A DNA stretch of 64,000 nt from Oscillospiraceae bacterium. Its GTDB lineage: Bacteria > Bacillota > Clostridia > UBA1381 > UBA9506. The notes under the pieces were generated by a model. That model saw only the letters and a list, made by a program, of their open reading frames with translations. It was not told where the DNA came from and ran no database searches. Below are positions 16,300-23,958 of the stretch, in pieces. Position numbers and translations under genes: made by a program. The stretch covers positions 1 through 64,000 of the forward strand of contig SVJQ01000008.1 in the NCBI GenBank assembly GCA_015068905.1. The letters are read 5' to 3'. Each line of letters begins with the position of its first letter. The first letter of the stretch is position 1.

Positions 16300-17574
16300 A
16301 TGAAGGTATTGGTTGTTGGCGGCGGTGGCCGTGAACATACAATTTTATGGAAGCTTGCCCAAAGCCCGTTAAAGCCCGAGCTTTTTGCTGCACCGGGTAA
16401 CGGCGGCATTTCACAGATTGCAACCTGCGTAGGCATTAAAGCAACTGATGTAGAAGGTGTTGTAGCTTACGCTAAAGAAAATAAAATGGATTTTGTCGTG
16501 GTCGCACCTGATGACCCACTTATGCTGGGTATGGTAGACCGCTTAGAGGCAGAGGGCATCAAAGCCTTTGGCCCCCGACAGAATGCGGCTATCATTGAAG
16601 GGAGCAAGGTTTTTTCTAAAGAACTGATGAAGAAATACCACATCCCCACAGCGGCGTATGAGGTGTTTGATAATGCCGATGCGGCTATCAGCTACTTAGA
16701 AACTGTTTCTTACCCCACAGTTATCAAGGCTGAAGGCTTGGCCCTTGGTAAAGGCGTTATCATTGCTGAAAACTTTGAAGAAGCAAAGGCTGCTGTCAAT
16801 GACATGATGTGCGATAAGGTCTTTGGTGATGCAGGTAATCGTGTGGTCTGCGAAGAATTTTTAACCGGTAACGAGGTTTCCGTTTTAGCATTTACTGATG
16901 GTAAGACCATTTATCCTATGGTCAGCGCACAGGACCACAAGCGTGCCTATGACAATGACGAGGGCTTAAACACCGGCGGTATGGGAACCTTTTCTCCCAG
17001 CCGTTTGTATACAGATGCCATTCACGAAGAATGTATGAAAAACATCTTCCTGCCCACAGTTGAGGCAATGAACAAAGAGGGCAGAACCTTTAAAGGTGTT
17101 CTGTACTTTGGTCTCATTATGACCAAAAACGGCGTGAAGGTCATTGAATATAATGCCCGTTTTGGCGACCCTGAAACTCAGGTTGTTCTGCCCAGACTCA
17201 AGACAGACCTTTTAGAAATCTTTATGGCTGTGGCTGATGAACGCTTAGGTGATATCACCATTGAGTGGGAAGATAATGCAGCAGTTTGTGTTGTTATGGC
17301 ATCCGGCGGATACCCCAAGAAATATGCAACCGGCTATGCTATCAGCGGCTTAGATGATGCAGAGGCAGACCCTGATTTAACAGTGTTCCACGCAGGCACA
17401 AAGCTTGAGAATGGTGCGTTTTTAACCGCCGGCGGCAGAGTGCTTGGTGTAACAGCTGTGGCATCAGATTTGGAAACTGCCATTTCCAAGGCTTATGAGG
17501 GCGTTTCTAAAATTTCCTTTGAAGGCGCTCACTTCCGCCGCGATATCGGCAGAAAAAAGGAAATTGTGTTTTAA
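16300..17574 (+). CDS. purD: Phosphoribosylamine-glycine ligase
   Basis: A 424-residue ATP-grasp enzyme that makes GAR from phosphoribosylamine, glycine and ATP. It starts with MKVLVVGGGGREHTILWKL, shows the ATP-grasp lysine block IKAEGLALGKGV, and the signatures GGMGTFSP and EYNARFGDPETQ. It is the last pur gene here; 19 nt later a TTG-started amidohydrolase gene follows and is likely on the same transcript. purE, purC, purB, purL and purA are not in the window. Confidence 0.97.
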   Translation: MKVLVVGGGGREHTILWKLAQSPLKPELFAAPGNGGISQIATCVGIKATDVEGVVAYAKENKMDFVVVAPDDPLMLGMVDRLEAEGIKAFGPRQNAAIIEGSKVFSKELMKKYHIPTAAYEVFDNADAAISYLETVSYPTVIKAEGLALGKGVIIAENFEEAKAAVNDMMCDKVFGDAGNRVVCEEFLTGNEVSVLAFTDGKTIYPMVSAQDHKRAYDNDEGLNTGGMGTFSPSRLYTDAIHEECMKNIFLPTVEAMNKEGRTFKGVLYFGLIMTKNGVKVIEYNARFGDPETQVVLPRLKTDLLEIFMAVADERLGDITIEWEDNAAVCVVMASGGYPKKYATGYAISGLDDAEADPDLTVFHAGTKLENGAFLTAGGRVLGVTAVASDLETAISKAYEGVSKISFEGAHFRRDIGRKKEIVF

Positions 17575-17593
17575 GTAGAAGAAGGTATAAACA

Positions 17594-18373
17594 TTGGCTA
17601 GAAAAGTTGTAGATTTTCATGCCCATGCTTTTCACGATAAAATCGCAGAAAAGGCGGCGGTTAATCTCGAAAAATATTATGGCATTCCCCTAGCCGGCAA
17701 CGGAAAATTTTCCGTTGTGACAGACAGTATGCGTGAGCATCAGATAGATAAATTGGTAGTTCATGCAACGGCTACAAAAAAAGAGCAGGTTACGGTCATT
17801 AATGACTATGTTGCCGGGCTCATTAGCCGCAATATTATTGGCTTTGGCACCCTACATCAGGATTTTGATGATTTTGAAGCGGAGCTTGACAGAATTAAGT
17901 CCTTAGGCCTTCGTGGCATCAAGTTCCATCCTATTTTTCAGGGCTTTAAGATTGATGATGAGAAAATGTTCCCTGTTTATGAAGCAATCGCAAAGCGTAA
18001 GCTTCCTATTTTGATGCACATGGGTGACCGAACCTTAGACGGGGCAACACCCAAGCGCCTTGCAAAGGTGCTGGATGAAATTCCCGGTTTAACTGTTGTG
18101 GCAGCGCATTTAGGCGGCGTATTTGAGTGGGATAGAGCAGAACGCTATTTGTATGGCAGAGAGAATGTCTATCTTGATACCTCAAGCGCCATCCGGTTTT
18201 TAGAGCCGAAGGTTGCCACAGAGATGATTTTGTCTCACGGGGCAGACAGGGTGCTGTTTGGTACAGATTATCCCTTATCATTACATAAGTTTGAGCTTGA
18301 TGTTTTTGATAAGCTTGCGCTGACTAGCGAAGAACAGGAAATATTTTGTGGAGAAACGCTTACCGTTTATTAA
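17594..18373 (+). CDS. Amidohydrolase-2 family metal-dependent hydrolase
   Basis: A 259-residue TIM-barrel protein of the amidohydrolase-2 (aminocarboxymuconate decarboxylase-like) family. Metal ligands are seen as His9 and His11 (DFHAHAF), the later HMGD and AAHLGG histidines, and Asp in LFGTDYP. The reaction is unknown: family members include hydrolases, decarboxylases and hydratases. The start codon is TTG with AAGAAGG about 12 nt upstream. Its close position after purD suggests co-transcription with purine synthesis, but a functional link is not shown. Confidence 0.8.
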   Translation: MARKVVDFHAHAFHDKIAEKAAVNLEKYYGIPLAGNGKFSVVTDSMREHQIDKLVVHATATKKEQVTVINDYVAGLISRNIIGFGTLHQDFDDFEAELDRIKSLGLRGIKFHPIFQGFKIDDEKMFPVYEAIAKRKLPILMHMGDRTLDGATPKRLAKVLDEIPGLTVVAAHLGGVFEWDRAERYLYGRENVYLDTSSAIRFLEPKVATEMILSHGADRVLFGTDYPLSLHKFELDVFDKLALTSEEQEIFCGETLTVY

Positions 18374-18403
18374 AACTCTGATGCGGTAGGGATGTGTGTC
18401 ACT

Positions 18404-19465
18404 ATGAAACATAATGATATTTTAGCGGCGATGATATCGCCGCTTTGTTCTTGGTATGAAAAAAATAAAAGAGTGCTCCCATGGCGGGAAAACCGCGACC
18501 CCTACCGCGTTTGGGTGTCTGAAATTATGCTGCAGCAAACACGGGTTGAGGCGGCACTTCCTTACTATCTGCGGTTTTTAGAGGCGTTGCCCACGGTAGA
18601 AGCTTTGGCAGAGGCCCCGATGGAACAGCTTTTAAAGCTTTGGGAGGGGCTTGGCTATTACAGCCGCGTCAAAAATATGCAAAAGGCGGCAATCACTGTG
18701 GTAGAGCAGTATGGTGGCGCATTTCCGGCTGACAGAAAGCTGTTGTCAGGCCTTTCGGGCATTGGTGAATATACGGCAGGTGCCATAGCATCCATCGCCT
18801 TTAACTTGCCAGAGCCTGCTGTTGACGGCAATGTGCTTCGTGTGGTGGCGCGCTTGACTGATGATGATACTGACATTATGCTCCCTGCCTTTAAAAAAGA
18901 GGTGCAGGCAGAGCTGGCTGAGGTATATCCATTGGCTTCCGATTGCGGTGACCTGACGCAGGCTATTATGGAGCTTGGCGCCCTTATTTGCATCCCCGGT
19001 GGTGTGCCGAAATGTGACATTTGTCCTTTGGCGCATCTTTGTATAGCACGCAAAGAGGGCAGAGAGCAGGCTTTGCCCGTTCGGAATGTGAAAAAAGACA
19101 AAAAGCTTTTAAAGCGTACTGTGTTTGTTATGGAGTATGAGGGTAAACTTGCCCTTACAAAGCGCCCTGAAACCGGTGTTTTAGCCGGCATGTGGGAGTT
19201 TCCGACTGTGGAAGGGCATATCTCTTTGAAAAAAACAGACGAGGTGCTTTGCGCTATGGGAGAGTGTGAAAGTGTTTCTAAGCTGACAACCCATCGCCAT
19301 GTTTTTACACATTTAATTTGGGACATGCAGTGTTTTTACGTTGTTCCAAAGAAAAAAAGTGAGGACTTTTTCTGGGTAACACCGGAGGAGCTTGAAAAAA
19401 GCATAGCACTCCCGTCGGCTATGCAGCCATTTTTTCAAGCGTTTTTGGAACAAAAACAATCATAA
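18404..19465 (+). CDS. mutY: A/G-specific adenine DNA glycosylase
   Basis: A 353-residue base-excision repair enzyme that removes adenine opposite 8-oxoguanine. Seen: SEIMLQQTRVEAALPYY with the catalytic Glu, the helix-hairpin-helix LSGLSGIGEYTAGAI, and catalytic Asp in PAVDGNVLRV. Four Cys in CIPGGVPKCDICPLAHLC (C-x6-C-x2-C-x5-C) hold the [4Fe-4S] cluster. The C-terminal ~110 residues form the NUDIX-like domain that reads 8-oxoG. ATG 18404 is preferred because GGTAGGG touches the alternative ATG at 18392; the latter would add four residues. Confidence 0.95.
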   Translation: MKHNDILAAMISPLCSWYEKNKRVLPWRENRDPYRVWVSEIMLQQTRVEAALPYYLRFLEALPTVEALAEAPMEQLLKLWEGLGYYSRVKNMQKAAITVVEQYGGAFPADRKLLSGLSGIGEYTAGAIASIAFNLPEPAVDGNVLRVVARLTDDDTDIMLPAFKKEVQAELAEVYPLASDCGDLTQAIMELGALICIPGGVPKCDICPLAHLCIARKEGREQALPVRNVKKDKKLLKRTVFVMEYEGKLALTKRPETGVLAGMWEFPTVEGHISLKKTDEVLCAMGECESVSKLTTHRHVFTHLIWDMQCFYVVPKKKSEDFFWVTPEELEKSIALPSAMQPFFQAFLEQKQS

Positions 19466-19472
19466 AAATGGC

Positions 19473-19503
19473 GAGGGGGCTGCCAAAGGCAGCCCCCTCT
19501 TTT
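19473..19503 (+). terminator. Strong intrinsic terminator after mutY
   Basis: GAGGGGGCTGCC (19473-19484), loop AAA, GGCAGCCCCCTC (19488-19499), then TTTT. A perfect 12-bp GC-rich stem. Confidence 0.93.
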
Positions 19504-19529
19504 CAGTTTGTGTAGCAACAACCGGAGTC

Positions 19530-19706
19530 TGTGCATTAAAAAAGTGCACCAACAAAAGTTGATGCACCGAAAAATGCACAACTCTCGCATTTGTTACCAC
19601 ACAAATTTAATGTTCACCTTACGAGTGCCATAAAGAGAGTGTACATTTTTACACATAGGCATAAAAATACACTCATAAGGTAACTTTGTTAAATTTGTGT
19701 GGTAAC
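19530..19706. repeat. Highly structured intergenic region: two nested hairpin systems
   Basis: This is most of the gene-free stretch 19504-19837. Left system: TGTGCATT (19530-19537) with AATGCACA (19573-19580), enclosing GTGCACCAAC (19544-19553) with GTTGATGCAC (19558-19567). Right system: a perfect 18-bp inverted repeat, 19593-19610 with 19689-19706 (core GTTACCACACAAATTTAA), enclosing 19612-19627 with 19670-19684 (CACCTTACGAGTG against CACTCATAAGGT) and an inner GTGTA/TACAC at 19639-19654. The right one is a 114-nt imperfect cruciform. It could be a small non-autonomous element or an untranslated RNA; no ORF or T-tract is present. Confidence 0.7.
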
Positions 19707-19761
19707 ATTATTATAACACGTTTACCTTGATTTGTCAAATTGTTATCAAATAAAAATATGC

Positions 19762-19790
19762 TTTACTTTGCTCTTTATTTGTGATAAAAT
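19762..19790 (+). promoter_or_regulatory. Sigma-A type promoter for the tsaE-tsaB gene group
   Basis: TTTACT (19762-19767), 17 nt, TAAAAT (19785-19790), 47 nt before the first gene of the group. Confidence 0.6.
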
Positions 19791-19837
19791 ATTTATAATA
19801 ATTGTATGCTAGGCGATATGTATGTGGAGGTGTCGTT

Positions 19838-20380
19838 ATGCGAAGAGGGTATAGAAAGAAAGTCAAACGGAAAATCCGTGCAAGCGTTTTTCTGCTCACT
19901 TTAGGTGCGCTTGCTTCAGTAGTGCTGGTGTTTTTTGTTTCTTTCTGGATTACTTCTTTCGTGTTACGATCCGGCAGAGAACCTGTCATTCCGGCGCAGT
20001 CTGATGTTACCACACCCTCTGATGATACATTGCCACAGAGTGTGACACAGGGCGAGAAACCGTCAGATGATGACAGTGAAAAAACTGAAAAACCGGCCAC
20101 TACTACTGCTCCGACGGAGACGGAGAAGCCGAAGGAAACTTCACCGGCAAAAAAGCCTGAGTCTCAGCCGGAAGAAAGCGCGAAACCGAAGGAAGAGACT
20201 GAAAAAAAGAATCCTGAGCAGACAGAAGAGAAGAAGCCTGAGCCTGAGGTTAAGCCGAGTGAGCAGCCGAGTGCACAGCCGGAGAAACCGGTAGCTACTC
20301 CGGAACCGGCAGAACCTCAACAACCGACGCCGACACCGGCTAAGCCTTCTATTGAAATTGTTTCTCCCAACGTAGGGTGA
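19838..20380 (+). CDS. Membrane-anchored Pro/Glu/Lys-rich protein
   Basis: A 180-residue protein I cannot assign to a family. A basic N-terminus (RRGYRKKVKRKIR) is followed by one membrane segment (about residues 16-43). The remaining ~135 residues are low complexity, rich in Pro, Glu, Lys, Thr and Ser with repeated EKP/PEP-like units, as in extended wall-spanning stalks. It ends in SIEIVSPNVG without a folded domain, so it may present that tail or act as a spacer. ATG 19838 follows GGAGGTG. It lies 14 nt before tsaE and probably shares its transcript. Confidence 0.75.
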   Translation: MRRGYRKKVKRKIRASVFLLTLGALASVVLVFFVSFWITSFVLRSGREPVIPAQSDVTTPSDDTLPQSVTQGEKPSDDDSEKTEKPATTTAPTETEKPKETSPAKKPESQPEESAKPKEETEKKNPEQTEEKKPEPEVKPSEQPSAQPEKPVATPEPAEPQQPTPTPAKPSIEIVSPNVG

Positions 20381-20394
20381 TAAGGAGCTTATAC

Positions 20395-20838
20395 ATGAAT
20401 TGTGCAGAAGAAAAAACCAAGGTTTATATGACTGAGAGCGAAGCTGAGACGACAGCCCTTGCTGAAAGCTTTGCACAAAGTCTGGCACCGGGTCAGGTTT
20501 TATGCCTTCGTGGTGATTTGGGCGTGGGTAAAACTATTTTTGCCAAAGGTCTTTGCAGTGCCTTGGGGGTTTCAGAGCACGTCAGCAGTCCGACCTTTAC
20601 ACTTGTGAATGAGTATGAGGGCGCTCAGGGCACGATTTATCATTTTGATTTATATCGCATTGAAGACCCTGACGAGCTGTATGAAGTGGGTTTTGAAGAA
20701 TTTGTGGGCGGCGACGGCATTGCTATTATTGAATGGCCGGAGCGGGCAGAGGAACTGCTTCCACAAAACAGGTTTGAAATTTTGCTGGAGCGCAACGGTG
20801 AAAATGGTCGCCGCATTACCGTTAAGGAGTATTTATAA
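20395..20838 (+). CDS. tsaE: tRNA t6A biosynthesis ATPase TsaE
   Basis: A 147-residue P-loop protein that assists the TsaB-TsaD complex in making N6-threonylcarbamoyl-adenosine at tRNA position 37. The Walker A is GDLGVGKT (40-47), with SSPTFTLVNEY and HFDLYR downstream and IIEWPER as the conserved C-terminal block. ATG 20395 follows AAGGAG. Its stop codon shares one base with the tsaB start. Confidence 0.95.
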   Translation: MNCAEEKTKVYMTESEAETTALAESFAQSLAPGQVLCLRGDLGVGKTIFAKGLCSALGVSEHVSSPTFTLVNEYEGAQGTIYHFDLYRIEDPDELYEVGFEEFVGGDGIAIIEWPERAEELLPQNRFEILLERNGENGRRITVKEYL

Positions 20839-21524
20839 TGATTGTTTTAGGGATTGATGCATCATCTGATGCGGCAGCAGTTGGCATTGTGGCAGACGGT
20901 GTGCTGTTATGTGAATATACATTAAATAACGGAAAAAATCACTCGGTTAAGTTGCTGCCTATGGTAGAAGCGGTGCTTTTAAAAACCGGCATTACCTTTC
21001 CTGAAATTGATGCCTACGCCTGCGGTGTGGGTCCCGGTTCTTTTACCGGTGTCCGCATTGGTGTTGCAACGATAAAGGGCTTTGCACAAAGCTATCAAAA
21101 GCCGGTAGTTCCCATTTCCAGTTTGCAGATTCTGGCAGAGAACATCTCTGAATATAGTGGCCTTAGAGTGCCTTGTGTTCACGCAAGGTGCGATGAGCTT
21201 TACTGTGCGGCATATAACAGAGCAGGTGAGGCGGTGCTCAGCCCCTCCGTTATGACGGCAACTGAGCTTTTGCAGTATCTTGGCGATAAGCCTTGCATGC
21301 TTTGCGGCGACGGGACAGAGCTGCTTGATGGCTTAGGCGAGCAAGCGGCTATTGCTGGGAAAAATGCCGGTGTCATTCGCGGCGGTGCTGTGGCAGAATT
21401 GGGTTATCAATTATTATTGAAAGAAAAACAAAAACACTATAGTGAGGTGGCGCCTGTATACTTGCGTGCATCACAGGCTGAAAGAGAATATGAGGCTCGG
21501 CAAAACGGGCAGATTATAAAATAA
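20838..21524 (+). CDS. tsaB: tRNA t6A biosynthesis protein TsaB
   Basis: A 228-residue ASKHA-fold partner of TsaD, needed as dimer scaffold rather than catalyst. Seen: LGIDASSDAAAVGI at the start and the family block GVGPGSFTGVRIGVATIKG. One-base overlap with tsaE means coupled translation. In many Firmicutes rimI and tsaD follow here; in this genome rpiB follows instead and rimI-tsaD are at 32.4-33.9 kb. Confidence 0.95.
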   Translation: MIVLGIDASSDAAAVGIVADGVLLCEYTLNNGKNHSVKLLPMVEAVLLKTGITFPEIDAYACGVGPGSFTGVRIGVATIKGFAQSYQKPVVPISSLQILAENISEYSGLRVPCVHARCDELYCAAYNRAGEAVLSPSVMTATELLQYLGDKPCMLCGDGTELLDGLGEQAAIAGKNAGVIRGGAVAELGYQLLLKEKQKHYSEVAPVYLRASQAEREYEARQNGQIIK

Positions 21525-21540
21525 AACAGGAGGCAAAAAA

Positions 21541-21975
21541 ATGATTGTTATTGGTAGTGACCATGGCGCTTATGAACTTAAAAGCGTGCTGGTAGAACAT
21601 TTAAAATCCAAGGGAAAGGAAGTCACAGATTGTGGCGTTTTTGACGCAACAAGCGTTGACTATCCTGACATTGCAAAGGAAGTTTGCGACAAGGTTAAAA
21701 GCGGTGATTATGAATTCGGTATCTTGCTGTGCGGCACCGGTATCGGTATCTCTATTGCGGCTAACAAAATTGACGGTATCCGTTGTGCGCTTGTCTGCAA
21801 CGAATATATGGCTGAAAAGACCAAACAGCATAACAATGCAAATGTAATCGCAATGGGCGGCCGCGTGATCGGACCCGACCTTGCAAAAAATATCTTAGAC
21901 GCTTATATGAATGCAGAGTTTGAGGGTGGTCGCCATCAGATGCGCATTGATAAAATTCATGCTTTAGAAAAATAA
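21541..21975 (+). CDS. rpiB: Ribose-5-phosphate isomerase B
   Basis: A 144-residue RpiB/LacAB-family isomerase that interconverts ribose-5-phosphate and ribulose-5-phosphate. Seen: GSDHGAYELK at the start, the active-site LLCGTGIGISIAANK with its Cys, and the NEYMAEKTKQHNNANVIAMGGRV block cut typical of RpiB. Length is standard. AGGAGG precedes the start. It lies between tsaB and the dCMP deaminase gene on one transcript. Confidence 0.95.
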   Translation: MIVIGSDHGAYELKSVLVEHLKSKGKEVTDCGVFDATSVDYPDIAKEVCDKVKSGDYEFGILLCGTGIGISIAANKIDGIRCALVCNEYMAEKTKQHNNANVIAMGGRVIGPDLAKNILDAYMNAEFEGGRHQMRIDKIHALEK

Positions 21976-22000
21976 AGCAAAAAAAGAGGGGGCAACTGTA

Positions 22001-22510
22001 ATGGAAAGACGGGACAAAATCAACTATTATCTGGACATTGCCCAGACGGTGTCAGAACGTGGAACCTGTCTGCGGCGAAATTATGGTGCAATCTTAGTAA
22101 AAAATGATGAAATCATCTCAACAGGTTATACCGGCGCACCCAGAGCGAGGAAAAACTGCATTGACTTAGGTCATTGCCTGCGTGAAAAGCTGAACATTCC
22201 CTCCGGTGAACGGTATGAGCTGTGCCGGTCAGTTCACGCTGAGGCAAACTGCATTATTTCAGCATCACGCCGGGATATGATGGGTTCAACCCTGTATCTT
22301 GCTTGCCGTGATGCGAAAACAGGTGAGGTTTTTGCCGGTTCAAACAGCTGCAGTATGTGCAAGCGTATGATTATCAATGCCGGCATTAAAGAGGTTATTG
22401 TAAGAGACACAATGGAGGAATACCGAATCATTCCGGTATCCCGTTGGATTTCTAATGATGACAGCCTGCTTGATGAAGAAACAGGCACAATGATTGTTTC
22501 GGATAAATAA
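22001..22510 (+). CDS. Deoxycytidylate deaminase family protein
   Basis: A 169-residue zinc deaminase of the dCMP deaminase (ComEB-like) family, expected to convert dCMP to dUMP for thymidylate synthesis. The zinc ligands are His79 in VHAEAN (with Glu81 as proton shuttle) and Cys117/Cys120 in SCSMCKR. AGAGGGGG precedes ATG 22001. It is the last gene of the group and is followed by a strong hairpin. The substrate follows from family similarity. Confidence 0.88.
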   Translation: MERRDKINYYLDIAQTVSERGTCLRRNYGAILVKNDEIISTGYTGAPRARKNCIDLGHCLREKLNIPSGERYELCRSVHAEANCIISASRRDMMGSTLYLACRDAKTGEVFAGSNSCSMCKRMIINAGIKEVIVRDTMEEYRIIPVSRWISNDDSLLDEETGTMIVSDK

Positions 22511-22516
22511 AAAAGA

Positions 22517-22552
22517 AAGACGCTGTTTTTGGGGGGCTAAAAACAGCGTCTT
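22517..22552 (+). terminator. Intrinsic terminator with a G6 loop
   Basis: AAGACGCTGTTTTT (22517-22530) and AAAAACAGCGTCTT (22539-22552) form a perfect 14-bp stem; the loop begins GGGGGG and the stem runs into TTTT. Confidence 0.9.
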
Positions 22553-22558
22553 TTATAT

Positions 22559-22585
22559 ATAACAATGCGGGGGGAGCATTGTTAT
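22559..22585. terminator. Second hairpin with a G6 loop, near the spo0A 3' end
   Basis: ATAACAATGC (22559-22568) and GCATTGTTAT (22576-22585) form a perfect 10-bp stem around GGGGGGA. It lies just beyond the spo0A stop codon on the minus strand and may end that transcript, though the following minus-strand bases are only moderately T-rich. Confidence 0.5.
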
Positions 22586-22601
22586 ACGCGGTTGTGTACG
22601 G

Positions 22602-23438
22602 TTAGTAGTTAACCGTGTTTTTCATTTTCAGGCGGATGGAATCAGAAATCATGGCAATGAACTCACCATTTGTGGGCTTGCCCTTGTTGGTATCAATGGT
22701 GTAGCCGAAGATGCTGTTTAAAATTTCTTCCCGTCCGCGGCTCCAGGCAACTTCAATGGCGTGGCGGATGGCACGCTCTACCCGGGAGGATGTAGTTTGG
22801 TAGTTGCGTGCCACGGTGGGGTATAGCATCTTGGTAATAGAATTGATAAATTCCTTATCCTGAATGCAAAGACTGATTGCCTCACGCAGGTAGTTATAAC
22901 CCTTGATGTGTGCCGGAACGCCGATTTCGTGAATCACGTTTGTGATAATGGTTTCTAAGTTTTCAGGACTGACCGGTGGCAATTTTTTAAGAGATTGGGA
23001 ATTTGTCAGGGAGAAATTTTCTGCTGAGTTGTCAGCGGAACCCTGCCCAGCACCGTTGTGACTTTTAACTGCCTGACGGATGCGTTTTAAAACAATATCA
23101 TTGTCTTCAATGGGCTTTACCAGATAGTAATAAGCACCCAACTGCAGGGCTTTGTTTGTAATGTTATCATTATTTACAGCAGAGAGCATAATGCACATAG
23201 GCTTTTTCTTCAAGTTGCTCTTTTGCAGTTTTTCCAATAGTTCAAGACCGTCCATGCGGGGCATGATAACGTCCAGCACAACGGCATCCGGCGTTTTTTC
23301 TGCAATTAAATCATAGCCGCTTACGCCGTCGTATGCTATGCCGGTAAGCTCTATATCACTAGTGTTTTCGATGTCCTTTGCAAGCTCTTGACTTTGAATT
23401 TTGTTGTCATCTACCAAGATAACTGAAATTTTTTCCAT
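22602..23438 (-). CDS. spo0A: Stage 0 sporulation protein A
   Basis: A 278-residue response regulator, the master switch for entry into sporulation. The receiver shows Asp10/Asp11, phosphoacceptor Asp56 (VVLDVIMP) and Lys108. After a variable linker comes the Spo0A-specific DNA-binding domain, with [17 protein letters not shown] and the recognition region [18 protein letters not shown]. Length is near the clostridial norm. AGGAGGAG precedes the start. spoIVB, often the upstream neighbour in Clostridia, is absent; the 520 nt upstream lead to divergent pnp. Confidence 0.97.
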   Translation of the reverse strand: MEKISVILVDDNKIQSQELAKDIENTSDIELTGIAYDGVSGYDLIAEKTPDAVVLDVIMPRMDGLELLEKLQKSNLKKKPMCIMLSAVNNDNITNKALQLGAYYYLVKPIEDNDIVLKRIRQAVKSHNGAGQGSADNSAENFSLTNSQSLKKLPPVSPENLETIITNVIHEIGVPAHIKGYNYLREAISLCIQDKEFINSITKMLYPTVARNYQTTSSRVERAIRHAIEVAWSRGREEILNSIFGYTIDTNKGKPTNGEFIAMISDSIRLKMKNTVNY

Positions 23439-23817
23439 TTACAAGCTCCTCCTCGTATGGTAAAAGAAAGAATACCAATTTTTTACAATTTTTATTTGTT
23501 GTGGTTATTATAACACTCCCGAAAGGGAAATTGCAAGCTATATTTTGCCAATAATTGTATAATTTTGGAAGTCCGTAAATTTGTTTCACAAGAGCGCCGT
23601 AAAACAGGGAAAAAGTTACAAAGAAAGTGACAAAGTACACGAAAAGTGTCAAAAAAAGTTAAAGGAAATTTAAGTTTGTAATAAACTAAAGATTTTCGCC
23701 GGTAGAATTATGATGAAAAAGGAAGTGTTGGCAAAATGCACAGAAAATGGAAAAGATTAAACAAAATGATTGTGCAACATTTCTTTTTTGTTTTCTATTT
23801 ATTTTATGCTTCGTTTG

Positions 23818-23826
23818 TGCTATAAT
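23818..23826 (+). promoter_or_regulatory. Extended -10 promoter of pnp
   Basis: TGCTATAAT is an extended -10 with perfect TATAAT at 23821-23826. No good -35 hexamer is seen upstream, which extended -10 promoters tolerate. Confidence 0.6.
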
Positions 23827-23854
23827 ATATAATAAGTATATTTATGTACGGTGC

Positions 23855-23929
23855 GTCCAAAAGGTAAGATGTAAGAAATAAGCCTTAAAGGGGTATTTAC
23901 GGTTTATTTCTTATCTCTTGCTTTTGGAC
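23855..23929 (+). promoter_or_regulatory. Long hairpin in the pnp leader
   Basis: Arms 23855-23884 and 23901-23929 pair along almost their whole length: GTCCAAAAG with CTTTTGGAC at the base, then a small internal loop, then TAAGAAATAA with TTATTTCTTA, and a 16-nt apical loop. It begins ~30 nt after the -10 and ends 29 nt before the pnp start. In E. coli a long pnp leader hairpin is cut by RNase III and then used for autoregulation by PNPase; a like role here is an inference. Confidence 0.65.
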
Positions 23930-23958
23930 ATGCCGAATAATTTAATTGGAGGTATACC

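Larger units (their letters stand above)
23439..23958. other. 520-nt gene-free region between divergent spo0A and pnp
   Basis: No protein gene longer than 29 codons is convincing here. The left part should hold the spo0A promoter; I see no clean -35/-10 pair, and the expected sigma-H or 0A-box (TGTCGAA) forms are not clear. The right part holds the pnp extended -10 (23818-23826) and a long leader hairpin (23855-23929). Confidence 0.6.

Noticed and set aside
18658-19326. 222-residue minus-strand ORF inside mutY
   Set aside because: Antisense to mutY; the composition is Ser-rich shadow sequence and there is no homology that I can see.
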